From assembly GCF_000773975.1 (NCBI RefSeq), contig NZ_JRUQ01000004.1, positions 33,700 to 97,699 on the forward strand: DNA of 64,000 nucleotides, in the 5' to 3' direction. The notes below the pieces were generated by a model. The model was not told the origin of the DNA. It was given only the letters and a program-made list of their open reading frames with translations, and made no database searches. This DNA is from Erwinia typographi. GTDB lineage: Bacteria > Pseudomonadota > Gammaproteobacteria > Enterobacterales > Enterobacteriaceae. The position numbers and the translations under genes were made by a program. This document shows, in pieces, positions 36,901-46,185 of this stretch. Position 1 is the first letter of the stretch. Every line of letters starts with the position of its first letter.

Positions 36901-37818
36901 ATGTTGCGCCGTGCCCCTGCCCTGCTGCCGCTGCTGGCAGCGTTGTTTGCTCTGTATTTTATCTGGGGATCGACCTATTTTGTGATAAAAATTGGCGTGG
37001 CCAGCTGGCCGCCGATGATGCTGGCCGGGCTGCGTTTCCTGCTGGCGGGTAGCGTATTAATGGCCTTCCTGCTGCTGCGCGGCGAGAGACTGCCGGGCTG
37101 GCGTTCAGCCCTGAATGCCGCCCTGGTGGGCATTATGCTGCTCGCTATCGGCAACGGCGCGGTCACGGTAGCCGAGCACCAGAATGTGCCTTCCGGCATT
37201 GCCGCCGTGATGGTAGCTACCGTGCCGCTGTTCGCCATGTGCTTCAGCAGGCTGTTTGGTCTCCAGACTCGCTGGATTGAGTGGCTGGGCATTGCCGTCG
37301 GGCTGGTTGGCATCGTGCTACTCAACAGCGGCGGCCATCTTGGCGGCAATCCCTGGGGGGCGCTGATGATCCTCCTCGGCTCGCTCAGTTGGGCGTTCGG
37401 TTCGGTGTGGGGATCGCGCATTAATCTGCCGCACGGCATGATGGCCGGGGCGATTGAGATGTTGACGGCGGGAGCCGTGCTGCTGATAGCCAGCACGCTG
37501 AGCGGTGAACACCTTGCCACCCGCCCTGATTTATCGGGGCTGCTGTCGCTTGGTTACCTGAGCCTGTTTGGATCGGTAATTGCGATTAACGCCTATATGT
37601 ACCTGATCCGTAACGTTACCCCGGCCATTGCCACCAGCTATGCTTATGTCAATCCTGTGGTTGCCGTGCTGCTGGGGATTGGCTTCGGCGGGGAAAGCCT
37701 GACGCTAAGGGAGTGGCTGGCGCTGGGAATTATCATCCTGGCGGTTATCCTGGTCACGCTGGGTAAATACCTGTTCCCGGCCAGGCCAACCGTAAAATCC
37801 TGTACGCTGGGAGAATAG
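36901..37818 (+). CDS. yedA: EamA-family transporter YedA
   Basis: 305 residues, ten membrane segments in two EamA repeats. Strong match to E. coli YedA over LFALYFIWGSTYFVIKIGV, VTVAEHQNVPSGIAAV and NAYMYLIRNVTPAIATSYAY. It is a drug/metabolite-type exporter with unknown substrate. I chose ATG 36901 over the GTG at 36889 because of the spacing to GTGAGAG. The LysR gene starts six bases after its stop. Confidence 0.92.
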   Translation: MLRRAPALLPLLAALFALYFIWGSTYFVIKIGVASWPPMMLAGLRFLLAGSVLMAFLLLRGERLPGWRSALNAALVGIMLLAIGNGAVTVAEHQNVPSGIAAVMVATVPLFAMCFSRLFGLQTRWIEWLGIAVGLVGIVLLNSGGHLGGNPWGALMILLGSLSWAFGSVWGSRINLPHGMMAGAIEMLTAGAVLLIASTLSGEHLATRPDLSGLLSLGYLSLFGSVIAINAYMYLIRNVTPAIATSYAYVNPVVAVLLGIGFGGESLTLREWLALGIIILAVILVTLGKYLFPARPTVKSCTLGE

Positions 37819-37824
37819 CCGCCG

Positions 37825-38736
37825 ATGCGAGGGAGTGATTACAGTGAACTGAAGGCGTTTATGACCATTGTGGAACAGGGCAGCTTTACCCGTGCCTCTG
37901 TGCAGCTTGGCATCAAACCCTCCACGCTGAGCCAGCTATTGCGTCAGCTGGAAAAACGTCTTGGCGTCCGGCTGCTGAACCGCACTACCCGCAGCCTGTC
38001 GCTGACCGAACCTGGCGCCGCGCTGCTGGCGAAGCTCAAGCCTGCCATGCTGGCGATGGAAGAAGCCGTCAGCGAAGCGACTTCACTGAGCGGCAAAGTC
38101 GCCGGAATGCTGCGCGTGCATACCTCGCGCATTGCGGCAGAACTCTATCTTCAACCTTTTCTGGCGGACTTCCACCGCCGCTGGCCTGAAATCGTGCTGG
38201 AGCTGACCATTGACGACAGTGCCGTGGATATCGTCAGCCGCGGCTATGATATCGGCATCCGTCTGGGCGAGATGCTGGCGAATGATATGATCGCTCATCC
38301 ATTAGGGGGCGAGCTGCGCGAGGTAGCCTTTGCCTCGCCGGATTATCTTGACCGCCATGGCCGACCGCAGACATTGGCCGATCTCCAGCATCATCACTGT
38401 ATTAACTGGCGATACCCAGCCAGCCAGCGGCTGTACAACTGGGAAATGTGGCAGGATGGCCGCTGGGTTGCCGTTGCCGTGAAGGGGCCGCTGATCGTTT
38501 CCGACCGGCGGATGGGCCTGAACGCGGCGCTACAGGGGATGGGCATTGGCTTCTGGCTGTACGATCGGGTCGCGGAATACGTTGCGCGCGGAGAGCTGGA
38601 GCTGTTGCTTGAAACGTTCAGCCATCCGTTCGACGGTTTTTATCTTTACTATCCGCAGCAGAGCGTCGCGTCGCCAACCATTAAAGCCTTCAGCGAGTTT
38701 TTTCGCGCGGCAAACTCTACCCTAAAACCCACATAG
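37825..38736 (+). CDS. LysR-family transcriptional regulator
   Basis: 303 residues. The N-terminal winged helix-turn-helix (FMTIVEQGSFTRASVQLGIK, then STLSQLLRQLEKRLGVRLLN) is typical, followed by the two-lobed effector domain. It belongs to the AaeR/CrgA-like subgroup by its TTRSLSLTEPG linker. It is six bases after yedA and 80 bases before a dehydrogenase gene on the same strand, so it may control either. These genes are absent between yedA and vsr in E. coli. Confidence 0.9.
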   Translation: MRGSDYSELKAFMTIVEQGSFTRASVQLGIKPSTLSQLLRQLEKRLGVRLLNRTTRSLSLTEPGAALLAKLKPAMLAMEEAVSEATSLSGKVAGMLRVHTSRIAAELYLQPFLADFHRRWPEIVLELTIDDSAVDIVSRGYDIGIRLGEMLANDMIAHPLGGELREVAFASPDYLDRHGRPQTLADLQHHHCINWRYPASQRLYNWEMWQDGRWVAVAVKGPLIVSDRRMGLNAALQGMGIGFWLYDRVAEYVARGELELLLETFSHPFDGFYLYYPQQSVASPTIKAFSEFFRAANSTLKPT

Positions 38737-38816
38737 TCCATGCGCAATCTGGCAGATTATCAACACAGTCAACTCTGTCACACTGCTCTCCGTCATCACT
38801 TCAACGGAGAAAGAAC

Positions 38817-39647
38817 ATGTCCTCAGCAAAAACCTGGTTGATCACCGGCGTCTCTCGTGGCCTCGGCGAAGCGCTGGCTAAAGCCGTGCTGGCACAGGGG
38901 GATACCGTCATTGGCACCACTCGCGATAAGGCTCCCGACTTTGCCCGCGACAACGCGAATTTCCACTGGCTGGCCCTCGACGTAACCGATGCGGCGGCAA
39001 TTAAACCGACCGTGGATCGGGCCTTTGCCCTGAAGGGTAAAATCGACGTGCTGGTCAATAACGCTGGCTACGGCCTGCTTGGTTCAGTGGAAGAAGCTAC
39101 GGATGAGCAGGTTGCGCATTTGTTTGACGTCAACTTTCACGGCACCCGGCGGGTCACGCAGGCTGCTCTCCCGCATCTTCGCCAGCAGCGCAGCGGTCAT
39201 ATCATCAATATCACTTCTATTGCGGGCATCGCCCCTAACCCAGGCTCAGGGATGTATTCGGCGGCAAAATTTGCCGTTGAGGGCATGTCGCAAGGGCTGG
39301 CGCAGGAACTGGCTCCGCTGGGCATTTACCTCACGCTGGTTGAACCAGGGGCCTTTCGCACCGATTTTCTCTCCGATCACTCCCTGCGCAGAAGCCCCCC
39401 GGCGATTGCCGACTATGCCGATACCGCAGGGGCTGTAGTAGCGAAACTGGATGATATTGCGGGCAAACAGTTGGGCGATCCGGAACGGGCAGCAGAGGCG
39501 ATGATAGCGATCGTCCAGGCCGCCACGCCTCCTCTGCATCTTCTGCTGGGCAGCGATGCACTGAGAAGAACCGAGCAGATGCAGGCCGCCTTTAAGCAGG
39601 ATATTGAGCAGTGGCGGGAAGTGACGCTGAGCACAGACTACCGCTAG
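38817..39647 (+). CDS. Short-chain dehydrogenase/reductase
   Basis: 276 residues, classical SDR. NAD(P) motif TGVSRGLG (about 10-17), NNAGYG (about 81-86), catalytic Ser in NITSIAG and the YxxxK pair in GMYSAAKFAVEG (about 144-155). CGGAGAAAGAAC precedes the ATG. Substrate unknown. The pattern fits the oxidoreductase subgroup often paired with a LysR gene. Confidence 0.9.
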   Translation: MSSAKTWLITGVSRGLGEALAKAVLAQGDTVIGTTRDKAPDFARDNANFHWLALDVTDAAAIKPTVDRAFALKGKIDVLVNNAGYGLLGSVEEATDEQVAHLFDVNFHGTRRVTQAALPHLRQQRSGHIINITSIAGIAPNPGSGMYSAAKFAVEGMSQGLAQELAPLGIYLTLVEPGAFRTDFLSDHSLRRSPPAIADYADTAGAVVAKLDDIAGKQLGDPERAAEAMIAIVQAATPPLHLLLGSDALRRTEQMQAAFKQDIEQWREVTLSTDYR

Positions 39648-39669
39648 CATTTAAGAGAGGCTGGAACGG

Positions 39670-40143
39670 CTACTCCACGAGTTGCCGGAGACCCTGAGAA
39701 TCGATTTCTCCATTGCCGCTTCCGGCACAAACCCACTCTTCCAGACGGCTGGTCAGCGCTTTTTCCTCCAGCCGCGTTTTCCCTCGCAGCGCGCATTCCC
39801 AGACGATCAGCACCTTCCAGCCTGCCGCCGTGAGTTCGGCAATATAACGTCTGTCGCGCGCAACGTTGCTGTCAATCTTCCCCATCCAGAAAGCCGTGCG
39901 GGTAGCGGGCACCTTGAACAGATGGCAATGATGTTTGTGCCAGAAGCAGCCGTGAACAAAAATAATCGTCTTATAGCGATCGACCACGAAATCAGGCCGT
40001 CCCGGCAGCATTTTATCCTGGACGCGATAGCTCAGCCCCAGACCGGTCAGCAGTTCGGCCAGCCTGGTTTCAATAGCCGTGTCGCGCGTGCGGATTGCGC
40101 GCATATTTTTACTGCGGACTTCAGAGGAGTGAACATCAGCCAT
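39670..40143 (-). CDS. vsr: Very short patch repair endonuclease
   Basis: 157 residues. Vsr nicks 5' of the T in T-G mismatches made by deamination of Dcm-methylated cytosine. With the start at ATG 40143 the catalytic residues fall at D51 (GRPDFVV), H64 and H69 (VHGCFWH), the numbering of E. coli Vsr, which confirms the start. It lies 58 bases downstream of dcm; in E. coli the two genes overlap. It is convergent with the dehydrogenase gene. Confidence 0.95.
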   Translation of the reverse strand: MADVHSSEVRSKNMRAIRTRDTAIETRLAELLTGLGLSYRVQDKMLPGRPDFVVDRYKTIIFVHGCFWHKHHCHLFKVPATRTAFWMGKIDSNVARDRRYIAELTAAGWKVLIVWECALRGKTRLEEKALTSRLEEWVCAGSGNGEIDSQGLRQLVE

Positions 40144-40201
40144 CGTTATCATCCTTATGCTGTGGCTAACAGAGATCGCCTGGCTGGAGGCTATAACCGC
40201 G

Positions 40202-41611
40202 CTAGCGCTGCTTAACCGCCTGCTCGATCCACGGTTGTAAAAGCTTTGCCACCGCAGCAAAGGCTGGCACCACCACCGAGTTGCCAAACTGACGGTAAGC
40301 CTGGGTATCAGAAACCGGAATGCGGAAGCCGTAGCCCTGCGGCTCCTCAAAGCCCATCAGCCTGGCGCACTCTCTTGGCGTCAGGCGACGTGGGCGGCGC
40401 TGCTGGTTCTCCGGGCAGTCGAAATCGACCTCCCCTTTTTGCTTATCCCAGCCGCGGTCGATCAGGATCTCCGAGCCATCTTTGTAATAGCGCGCGGAGA
40501 GCGTACGCACAACCCCTTTTTCCTGTTGGGGATCAACCAGGCCATAGCCGAAGCCATTGCCCCTCGCCTGATGCTTTTTGGCATAGTTATACAGATACTT
40601 CCATAGCGTTGGCGTCAGGATGTATTTCGCCTCGACCTGCGGTTCCATCAGGGCCTTCAGCGGCGTCCGCCGTTTGGGATACAGGCTGGAAATTGCCTTC
40701 AGGGTAAACTCAGGCAGTTGCAGATCCCGGCGGAAGCCAACCAGCACAATGCGTTCGCGATGCTGCGGCAGGAAATATTTACCGTCGACAATTTTCGGGT
40801 CTGCCGTGCCGCTGGCGTTGGCATCCGCCACGTCGTAGCCCAGCTCGTCCAGCGTATCCATGATAATACGGAAGGTTTTTCCCTTGTCATGACTCTTCAG
40901 ATTTTTGACGTTTTCCAGCACAAAGATGGCCGGTTTTTTGGCGGCGATAATCCTCGCCACGTCAAAGAACAGCGTACCCTGAGCCTCGCACTCGAAGCCG
41001 TGAGCGCGGCCCAACGCATTTTTCTTCGAGACGCCAGCCAGCGAGAACGGTTGGCAGGGAAATCCGGCCAGCAGCACGTCATGGTCAGGGATCTGCCGAT
41101 CAATATGTTGATAAGCCTGCTGCTCACTGACGGCCGGATTGCCGCTCAGGGTGACGTCGCGAATATCCTGATTAAAGCGGTGCCCAACCGGATCGCAGTA
41201 CCAGTTAGCTTTATAGGTTTTGAGCGAAAATTTGTTCCACTCGCTGGTGAACACGCACTGGCCGCCAATCGCCTCAAAGCCGCTGCGAATGCCGCCAATA
41301 CCGGCAAACAGATCGATAAAGCGAAAAGCGTAATGAGGATGATGAGCGGGTGGCGAAGGCAGCAGATTCAGCAGCGCCTGATGCTCAGCCTCGCTTAATG
41401 GCGTGCCGGCACTTTCTTCAGCCAGCCAGCGGCTCAGCCCGTTACGCGTCCAGGGATGCCGGCTGGCGGCGTGCAGCGTAGCCAGCACCGTTTTCTGGTC
41501 ATAAATCTCCAGCACCCGCTGCATCAGCTCGCCGTCCTGACTGAATTTGTGCTGTGCCTGCTGGCCCGCATGGGCTGCTGGCGGCGTCGCCACGCTATCA
41601 AACTCGCTCAT
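40202..41611 (-). CDS. dcm: DNA (cytosine-5) methyltransferase Dcm
   Basis: 469 residues. It methylates the inner C of CCWGG. Motifs: SAM loop [12 protein letters not shown] (100-111), catalytic PCQ in GFPCQPFS with C186, ENV (233-235), and the C-terminal [13 protein letters not shown] and [15 protein letters not shown]. The sequence is E. coli Dcm-like from residue 90 on; the N-terminal 90 residues diverge. I chose ATG 41611 (GGA seven bases upstream) over ATG 41617. Confidence 0.95.
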   Translation of the reverse strand: MSEFDSVATPPAAHAGQQAQHKFSQDGELMQRVLEIYDQKTVLATLHAASRHPWTRNGLSRWLAEESAGTPLSEAEHQALLNLLPSPPAHHPHYAFRFIDLFAGIGGIRSGFEAIGGQCVFTSEWNKFSLKTYKANWYCDPVGHRFNQDIRDVTLSGNPAVSEQQAYQHIDRQIPDHDVLLAGFPCQPFSLAGVSKKNALGRAHGFECEAQGTLFFDVARIIAAKKPAIFVLENVKNLKSHDKGKTFRIIMDTLDELGYDVADANASGTADPKIVDGKYFLPQHRERIVLVGFRRDLQLPEFTLKAISSLYPKRRTPLKALMEPQVEAKYILTPTLWKYLYNYAKKHQARGNGFGYGLVDPQQEKGVVRTLSARYYKDGSEILIDRGWDKQKGEVDFDCPENQQRRPRRLTPRECARLMGFEEPQGYGFRIPVSDTQAYRQFGNSVVVPAFAAVAKLLQPWIEQAVKQR

Positions 41612-41785
41612 AATCATCCAACATCAATAAGTAAACGCTGCCAGTTTATCACTTCGCTGTCACTGCGCCAGGAGGAAAGCGGACTTCAGCTGATTTTCTG
41701 CTTCAGCAGGGGCGGCTGGCGTGACAACCGCCTGATGTAGCCCTACACTAGGGACGTTTTTAAGAAATTACTGGAGTCAGCCGCG

Positions 41786-42439
41786 ATGAGCACCCCGTCA
41801 CGCCCCCCTCTCAGCCTGCCTAATGGCGCGCAAAAACTGCTGCTGCACTCATGCTGCGCCCCCTGTTCTGGCGAAGTCATGGAGGCCATTCAGGCCGCAG
41901 GGATTGAGTACACCATCTTCTTCTACAATCCCAATATCCACCCGCAAAAAGAGTATCTGCTGCGCAAAGAGGAAAATATTCGCTTTGCCGAGCAGCACGG
42001 CATCCCGTTTATTGATGCCGATTACGATACCGATAACTGGTTCGAGCGGGCAAAAGGCATGGAATGGGAGCCGGAACGGGGCGTGCGCTGCACCATGTGT
42101 TTCGATATGCGCTTTGAACGCACCGCGCTCTACGCCCATGAGCACGGCTTCCCGGTGATTTCCAGCTCGCTGGGCATCTCTCGCTGGAAAAATATGGAGC
42201 AGATCAACGATTGCGGCGCGCGGGCGGCGGCCCCTTATCCTGATATGGTCTACTGGGATTATAACTGGCGGAAAAAAGGCGGCGCGGCGCGCATGATTGA
42301 GATCAGCAAGCGCGAGCGTTTCTATCAGCAGGAGTACTGCGGCTGCGTCTATTCCCTGCGCGATACCAATCTGCACAGAAAAAGTCAGGGACGACAGCTG
42401 ATCAAACTAGGTGTTCTCTACTATGGCGATGAAGATTAA
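41786..42439 (+). CDS. queH: Epoxyqueuosine reductase QueH
   Basis: 217 residues (DUF208). QueH performs the last step of queuosine synthesis in tRNA with an iron-sulfur cluster. The cysteines are present: CCAPC (23-27), CTMC (102-105) and CGC (185-187). It is the non-homologous alternative to QueG, used by E. coli. It lies divergent from dcm and ends before an inverted repeat. E. coli K-12 has no gene at this place. Confidence 0.9.
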   Translation: MSTPSRPPLSLPNGAQKLLLHSCCAPCSGEVMEAIQAAGIEYTIFFYNPNIHPQKEYLLRKEENIRFAEQHGIPFIDADYDTDNWFERAKGMEWEPERGVRCTMCFDMRFERTALYAHEHGFPVISSSLGISRWKNMEQINDCGARAAAPYPDMVYWDYNWRKKGGAARMIEISKRERFYQQEYCGCVYSLRDTNLHRKSQGRQLIKLGVLYYGDED

Positions 42440-42539
42440 TCGGTGACGTAACGATCGGCAGGCCAGCGACAACGCTGACGCCTGGCAAATCCGGGTTGCC
42501 CACGCGCGGCGTGCGCCAGTTGAGGTTATTACGAGAGGT

Positions 42540-42560
42540 GCCCTCGCCTAAAACGAGGGC
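42540..42560. repeat. Inverted repeat between convergent queH and the RHH gene
   Basis: GCCCTCG and CGAGGGC pair around CCTAAAA. There is no clear T tract, so it is at best a weak terminator. It lies about 100 bases after queH and 13 bases after the stop of the minus-strand gene. Confidence 0.4.
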
Positions 42561-42573
42561 AAACAGAAGCGGT

Positions 42574-42822
42574 TTATTTCTTCTTTTTCGTTTTTTTCAG
42601 TAAGGCGCGCAGCTGTTTGACTTCGCTTTCGGTCAGCTGTGTGCCAGTCTCTTCTGCCGTTCCCTGATTGTCCACGGCAATCGCCTCGATCGCGACTAAG
42701 CTCGCCTGCAAACGCTGGCAAACTTCCTGGCTTAGTGAAACCTGATTTTCAAGCGCCAGCGATTTAAGGGTTTCCTTTAAGGTGGGATCGATCTTAATCG
42801 TAAGGCTTACGTTGTCGGTCAT
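42574..42822 (-). CDS. Small ribbon-helix-helix (TraY-like) protein
   Basis: 82 residues. The N-terminal 42 residues (VSLTIKIDPTLKETLKSLAL, then SLSQEVCQRLQAS) have the strand-helix-helix pattern of Arc/MetJ DNA-binding domains. The C-terminus is Lys-rich (KKTKKKK). Such proteins are often autoregulators or antitoxins, but I see no toxin partner beside it. The ATG follows AGGAGAATCAGGT-type sequence. Confidence 0.75.
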   Translation of the reverse strand: MTDNVSLTIKIDPTLKETLKSLALENQVSLSQEVCQRLQASLVAIEAIAVDNQGTAEETGTQLTESEVKQLRALLKKTKKKK

Positions 42823-42904
42823 ACCTGATTCTCCTGAGAAATGTCCCAGACAACGTAGCCTATCTGCTGCGCTTTAACTATATGTTCATAAAAATTTAAT
42901 ATTG

Positions 42905-43600
42905 CTATGAAACGGGGTTAAATTCCCGCAGCACCTCTTCATCCAGCGCGCAGAAGTCCCCTTTCAGCTCGGCGCACAATTTGGCCATATAGGTCACCAG
43001 AAAACGGGCGTTATGCTCGGCCAGACGTCTGCCTTCCGCAGTTTGCATAGTATCGGGCAGCCTGAGCAGCTTTTTCTGGAAATGGTCCAGCGCCCATTCG
43101 GTATCATTGAGCTGACGTTCACGGCCAAGAGGGTCCGCGCTGTCGAACAGGGAACGGCCCAGCGCGCCAGAAACATAAAACACGCGCGCCAGCCCGATCG
43201 CCCCCAATGATTCCAGCCGATCGGCATCCTGCACAATTTTAGCTTCCAGCGTTTCCGCCGTGACGCCCGCGCTAAAGCTGTGGGCATGCACCGCATGTGC
43301 CACTGCCTCGACCTTCTCTTTGGGAAAGTCAGGAAACACCTCAAGCAGCACGCGTCGCGTTTCAACGGCCGCCTGCGCCGACGCCAGATGCCGTTCGGGG
43401 TGGTTTTTGGGCAGGTTAACAATATCGTGGAAATAGCACCCGGCCAGTACGACAAGCTCATCGGCTTCTGTCTCTTTCATTATGCGCTGGGACGTCTGCC
43501 ACACGCGCCGAAGATGGGCCACGTCATGGGCTTTATCATCCTGAGGCCAGCTTTCATGCAGCCAGTTTTCAAACCGCATTTGCCAGTTAATAAGCGTCAT
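42905..43600 (-). CDS. yedJ: HD-domain phosphohydrolase YedJ
   Basis: 231 residues. The HD motif is in CYFHDIVNLPKNHPERH, with other ligands in HAVHAHSFSAGVT and KIVQDADRLESLGAIGLARV. It matches E. coli YedJ over nearly the whole length. ATG 43600 follows AAGGAGAAG; 34 upstream codons are discarded. The natural substrate is unknown. Confidence 0.93.
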   Translation of the reverse strand: MTLINWQMRFENWLHESWPQDDKAHDVAHLRRVWQTSQRIMKETEADELVVLAGCYFHDIVNLPKNHPERHLASAQAAVETRRVLLEVFPDFPKEKVEAVAHAVHAHSFSAGVTAETLEAKIVQDADRLESLGAIGLARVFYVSGALGRSLFDSADPLGRERQLNDTEWALDHFQKKLLRLPDTMQTAEGRRLAEHNARFLVTYMAKLCAELKGDFCALDEEVLREFNPVS

Positions 43601-44205
43601 AGACTTCTCCTTATTGTTTGGACTTGTCGAGATGTCAGTGGAAGAAGGCCCGTCCACTGGGGTGATCCCCGGCTGAACCATTTGGTCAAAAATGAGATCC
43701 ACATCATGTTTATAACGCTAACTTTAACGGATTCACACCATTTTTCGCCTTTTCAGCCTTTTGCCACTGGAAAATATATTGATTAATTTTCAGGCAAATG
43801 GTTAAACGGAGATAATGAACGCTACGAAATTAACTGTCGGTACTTTTGCTAAGATTGAGATAGAATTACTCCAGTCTGGCAATCTTTCCTTGCAGGGCTT
43901 TATTGGCGGTCAGGCTCATTCACTTTCAGACCTGCTACTGTAAGAGATTGTAAAGGCGACATATGTCAAATTTGTTACCCCGTTATTATTCAGGCTGTTT
44001 TTGAGGGTTAATATCGGGAAGATAGCCACCGCCCGTTTGCAGCGTTACTGGCCCTAACCTGGCACTATTTTTAACAAGCACGGCTAATGTTTAGCGAAAA
44101 TTTGGTTCTGGTATTTTTCTTCCAGATTAATGTTCAGATTAATCTGCGTTGTTTTTAGCGTTGCAGCGATTGGCGGTTCCACACGTAAGTCACAGAGGTC
44201 GAACC
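43601..44205. other. 600-bp stretch with at most one very small gene
   Basis: AT-rich. The only plausible frame is the 42-residue one at 43815-43943. I see no terminator, RNA fold or repeat. The last 100 bases should hold the promoter of the phage-type gene, but no good -35/-10 pair stands out. Confidence 0.4.
43815..43943 (+). CDS. Possible 42-residue protein
   Basis: Starts MNATKLTVGTFAKIEIELLQ and ends HSLSDLLL. CGGAGATA lies directly before the ATG, slightly closer than ideal. Composition is protein-like. Nothing else supports it. Confidence 0.3.
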   Translation: MNATKLTVGTFAKIEIELLQSGNLSLQGFIGGQAHSLSDLLL

Positions 44206-44853
44206 ATGAAAGAACGCCCGATTTTATTTAGCGATCAACGGGTGCGCGCGCTGCTCTCAGGCCAACAGAGCCAAACTCGGCGCATTATGAAATCACAACT
44301 CTTTGGTCCCGGACAGGATAACCACGAGGGGTGCTATGGTATTGATGTGCTTAATAATCACCTGCAGGGCAGCCGGGTAATGGAGATGGAAAACATCAGT
44401 TACCATTGCCCCTACGGCCAGCCAGGAGACAGGCTATGGGTACGAGAAACCTGGCGCGGCCCGGTGATTGAGCCTGAAGAGATGGCAGACTATCAGCGCT
44501 CACCGGCCCAGTTTAAGACCCCGCGCTATTGTCAGTACCACGCGGACATCAGCCAGCCGTCTAACGCCGAGCAGTTTGGCTGGCAGGCCGGTATCCATAT
44601 GCCGCGCTGGGCAAGCCGCATCAATTTAGAGGTTACCGGCATTCGCGTTGAGAAAATTCAGGATATCAGTGACGACGACGTTATCGCCGAAGGCGTACAG
44701 ACGGACTCGCACTTCCTGAATAACTTTTTCACTATGCACAGCGAGCCCGTCTCCTCCAAAGATGCTTACCGTAAGCAGTGGGCTTTGCAGTATGGCGGCA
44801 CCAGTTGGGAAGTGAACCCCTGGGTGTGGGTGATCGAGTTCAAACGGGTCTGA
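44206..44853 (+). CDS. Phage-type ASCH-like protein (orphan)
   Basis: 215 residues starting MKERPILFSDQRVRALLSGQ with QTQTRR-like ASCH motif (SQTRRIMK), the GQPGDRLWVRETW segment, IHMPRWASRI and the ending NPWVWVIEFKRV. This pattern is widespread in tailed phages and prophages, often labelled morphogenetic or hypothetical. The ATG at 44206 follows CAGAGGTC; 19 upstream codons are discarded. No other phage gene is near, so it is a stray or domesticated gene. ASCH domains are thought to bind RNA or modified nucleosides; a role here is unknown. Confidence 0.75.
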   Translation: MKERPILFSDQRVRALLSGQQSQTRRIMKSQLFGPGQDNHEGCYGIDVLNNHLQGSRVMEMENISYHCPYGQPGDRLWVRETWRGPVIEPEEMADYQRSPAQFKTPRYCQYHADISQPSNAEQFGWQAGIHMPRWASRINLEVTGIRVEKIQDISDDDVIAEGVQTDSHFLNNFFTMHSEPVSSKDAYRKQWALQYGGTSWEVNPWVWVIEFKRV

Positions 44854-44955
44854 TGCAAAGGGCAACTATTTGCCCTTCGTCACAGACGTGTTGAGTATTA
44901 ACTGATTGAATATGCGCATTAAAGCCAGCGCACTCTCCCCCTTTTGTTTTTTCCT

Positions 44956-44990
44956 CTTGCGCACTGTTGCTAAAGCAGCAGTTGCGCAAG
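44956..44990. repeat. Long hairpin upstream of mtfA
   Basis: CTTGCGCACTGTTGC pairs with GCAGCAGTTGCGCAAG around TAAA: about 15 pairs with one bulged T and one G-T pair. No T tract follows. It lies 50 bases before the mtfA start, so it is either a 5' leader structure, an operator, or the end of the phage-type transcript. Confidence 0.5.
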
Positions 44991-45039
44991 TCTGTGCGCT
45001 ACGGCATGGTAAAGATCGCTTCAGCAAACTGGGTGCATC

Positions 45040-45831
45040 ATGATCAAATGGCCGTGGAAAACCGATGAGGATGCGCAGGATGTCCTGCCCTGGCAACAGG
45101 CGATGGCGATTCCGCTGCTCGGCGCGCTGACGGAGGCGGAGCGGCAGTCGATTATCAAACTCGCCAAACGCTTTCTCCAGCAAAAACGCCTGGTGCCGCT
45201 ACAGGACTTTCAGCTTGATGAGCTCAAAAGCACTCGCCTGGCGCTCCTTTTCTGCCTGCCGGTGCTGAACCTGGGTTATGACTGGCTGGATGGTTTCCAC
45301 GAAGTGCTGATCTACCCTTCTCCCTTTCTGGTTGATGATGAGTGGCAGGATGAGTTTGGTCTGGTACACCATGAACGCATGATTCACTCGGGACAGAGCT
45401 GGCAGCAGGGACCGATTGTCCTTAACTGGCTGGACGTGCAGGACTCCTTCGATCTCTCCGGCTATAACTTAATCATTCATGAGGTTGCCCATAAGCTCGA
45501 TAGCCGGGGCAGCGGCCATGCTAACGGCGTGCCCTCCATCTCCCTGCGCGATGTGGCAGGCTGGGAGCATGACTTACAGGCCGCGATGCAAAACATTCAG
45601 GATGAGATTGACACCGTAGGTGAAAATGCCGCCAGCATCGATGCCTACGCCGCCAGCGACGGAGCAGAATGCTTTGCGGTGCTGTCAGAATACTTTTTTA
45701 CCGCGCCAGAGATCGTGCTGGAGCGTTTTCCCTCGCTATACCGCCGCTTCACGCTGTTTTATCGCCAGGACCCTGCTCGCCGTTATGCGCAGGAACAGTG
45801 CAGGCTGGATAATCAGGGAACTGTTCACTAA
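45040..45831 (+). CDS. mtfA: Mlc titration factor MtfA, zinc peptidase
   Basis: 263 residues. MtfA binds and inactivates the glucose repressor Mlc and is an aminopeptidase. The zinc motif HEVAH lies at 147-151, with a later Glu ligand in [12 protein letters not shown]. Strong resemblance to E. coli MtfA (YeeI), including position just before the asn tRNA. It would link glucose uptake (ptsG control) to Mlc titration. Confidence 0.95.
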   Translation: MIKWPWKTDEDAQDVLPWQQAMAIPLLGALTEAERQSIIKLAKRFLQQKRLVPLQDFQLDELKSTRLALLFCLPVLNLGYDWLDGFHEVLIYPSPFLVDDEWQDEFGLVHHERMIHSGQSWQQGPIVLNWLDVQDSFDLSGYNLIIHEVAHKLDSRGSGHANGVPSISLRDVAGWEHDLQAAMQNIQDEIDTVGENAASIDAYAASDGAECFAVLSEYFFTAPEIVLERFPSLYRRFTLFYRQDPARRYAQEQCRLDNQGTVH

Positions 45832-45884
45832 TACATCGGGTTGAGTTAAACGTAGCCAATTGAAAGCTGACGTGTTTTTTGCAG

Positions 45885-45913
45885 TTGACAGCCCCTGACG
45901 ACGCCGCTACTAT
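45885..45913 (+). promoter_or_regulatory. tRNA-Asn promoter
   Basis: TTGACA, a 17-base spacer, then TACTAT, followed by a GC-rich discriminator (GCGCTCC) typical of stringently controlled stable RNA. It ends 19 bases before the tRNA. Confidence 0.88.
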
Positions 45914-45932
45914 GCGCTCCATCGAAACCGAT

Positions 45933-46008
45933 TCCTCTGTAGTTCAGTCGGTAGAACGGCGGACTGTTAATCCGTATGTCACTGGTTCGAGTCCAGTCAG
46001 AGGAGCCA
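45933..46008 (+). tRNA. asnT: tRNA-Asn (anticodon GUU)
   Basis: 76 nt with encoded CCA. The sequence matches enterobacterial tRNA-Asn, with TCCTCTG acceptor stem, anticodon GTT at 45966-45968 and TTCGAGTC T loop. It follows mtfA as asnT does in E. coli. Asn tRNA genes are common island integration sites in enterics, and accessory genes start right after it. Confidence 0.97.
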
Positions 46009-46017
46009 AATTTAGAG

Positions 46018-46050
46018 AAGCCCGCTCAGGGAAAACCGAGCGGGCTTTTT
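46018..46050 (+). terminator. tRNA-Asn terminator
   Basis: GCCCGCTC and GAGCGGGC form a perfect 8-bp stem with a 10-base loop, followed by TTTTT. Confidence 0.92.
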
Positions 46051-46185
46051 GCTTTGCTGGTAAATGCCCTGCCGGTGTCAGAATACCTTTAGAGGCTAGT
46101 GCAATTGAGTGTTCCGGGATGCTGGTTCAGGGAACACCGGCCTTTGCAGCACGAATCCGTAGTGGGAACCTTGCGGCAGTTAAAT

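Noticed and set aside
44866..45183. Minus-strand 105-residue frame overlapping the mtfA start
   Set aside because: It is antisense to mtfA and covers its upstream hairpin; no ribosome site.
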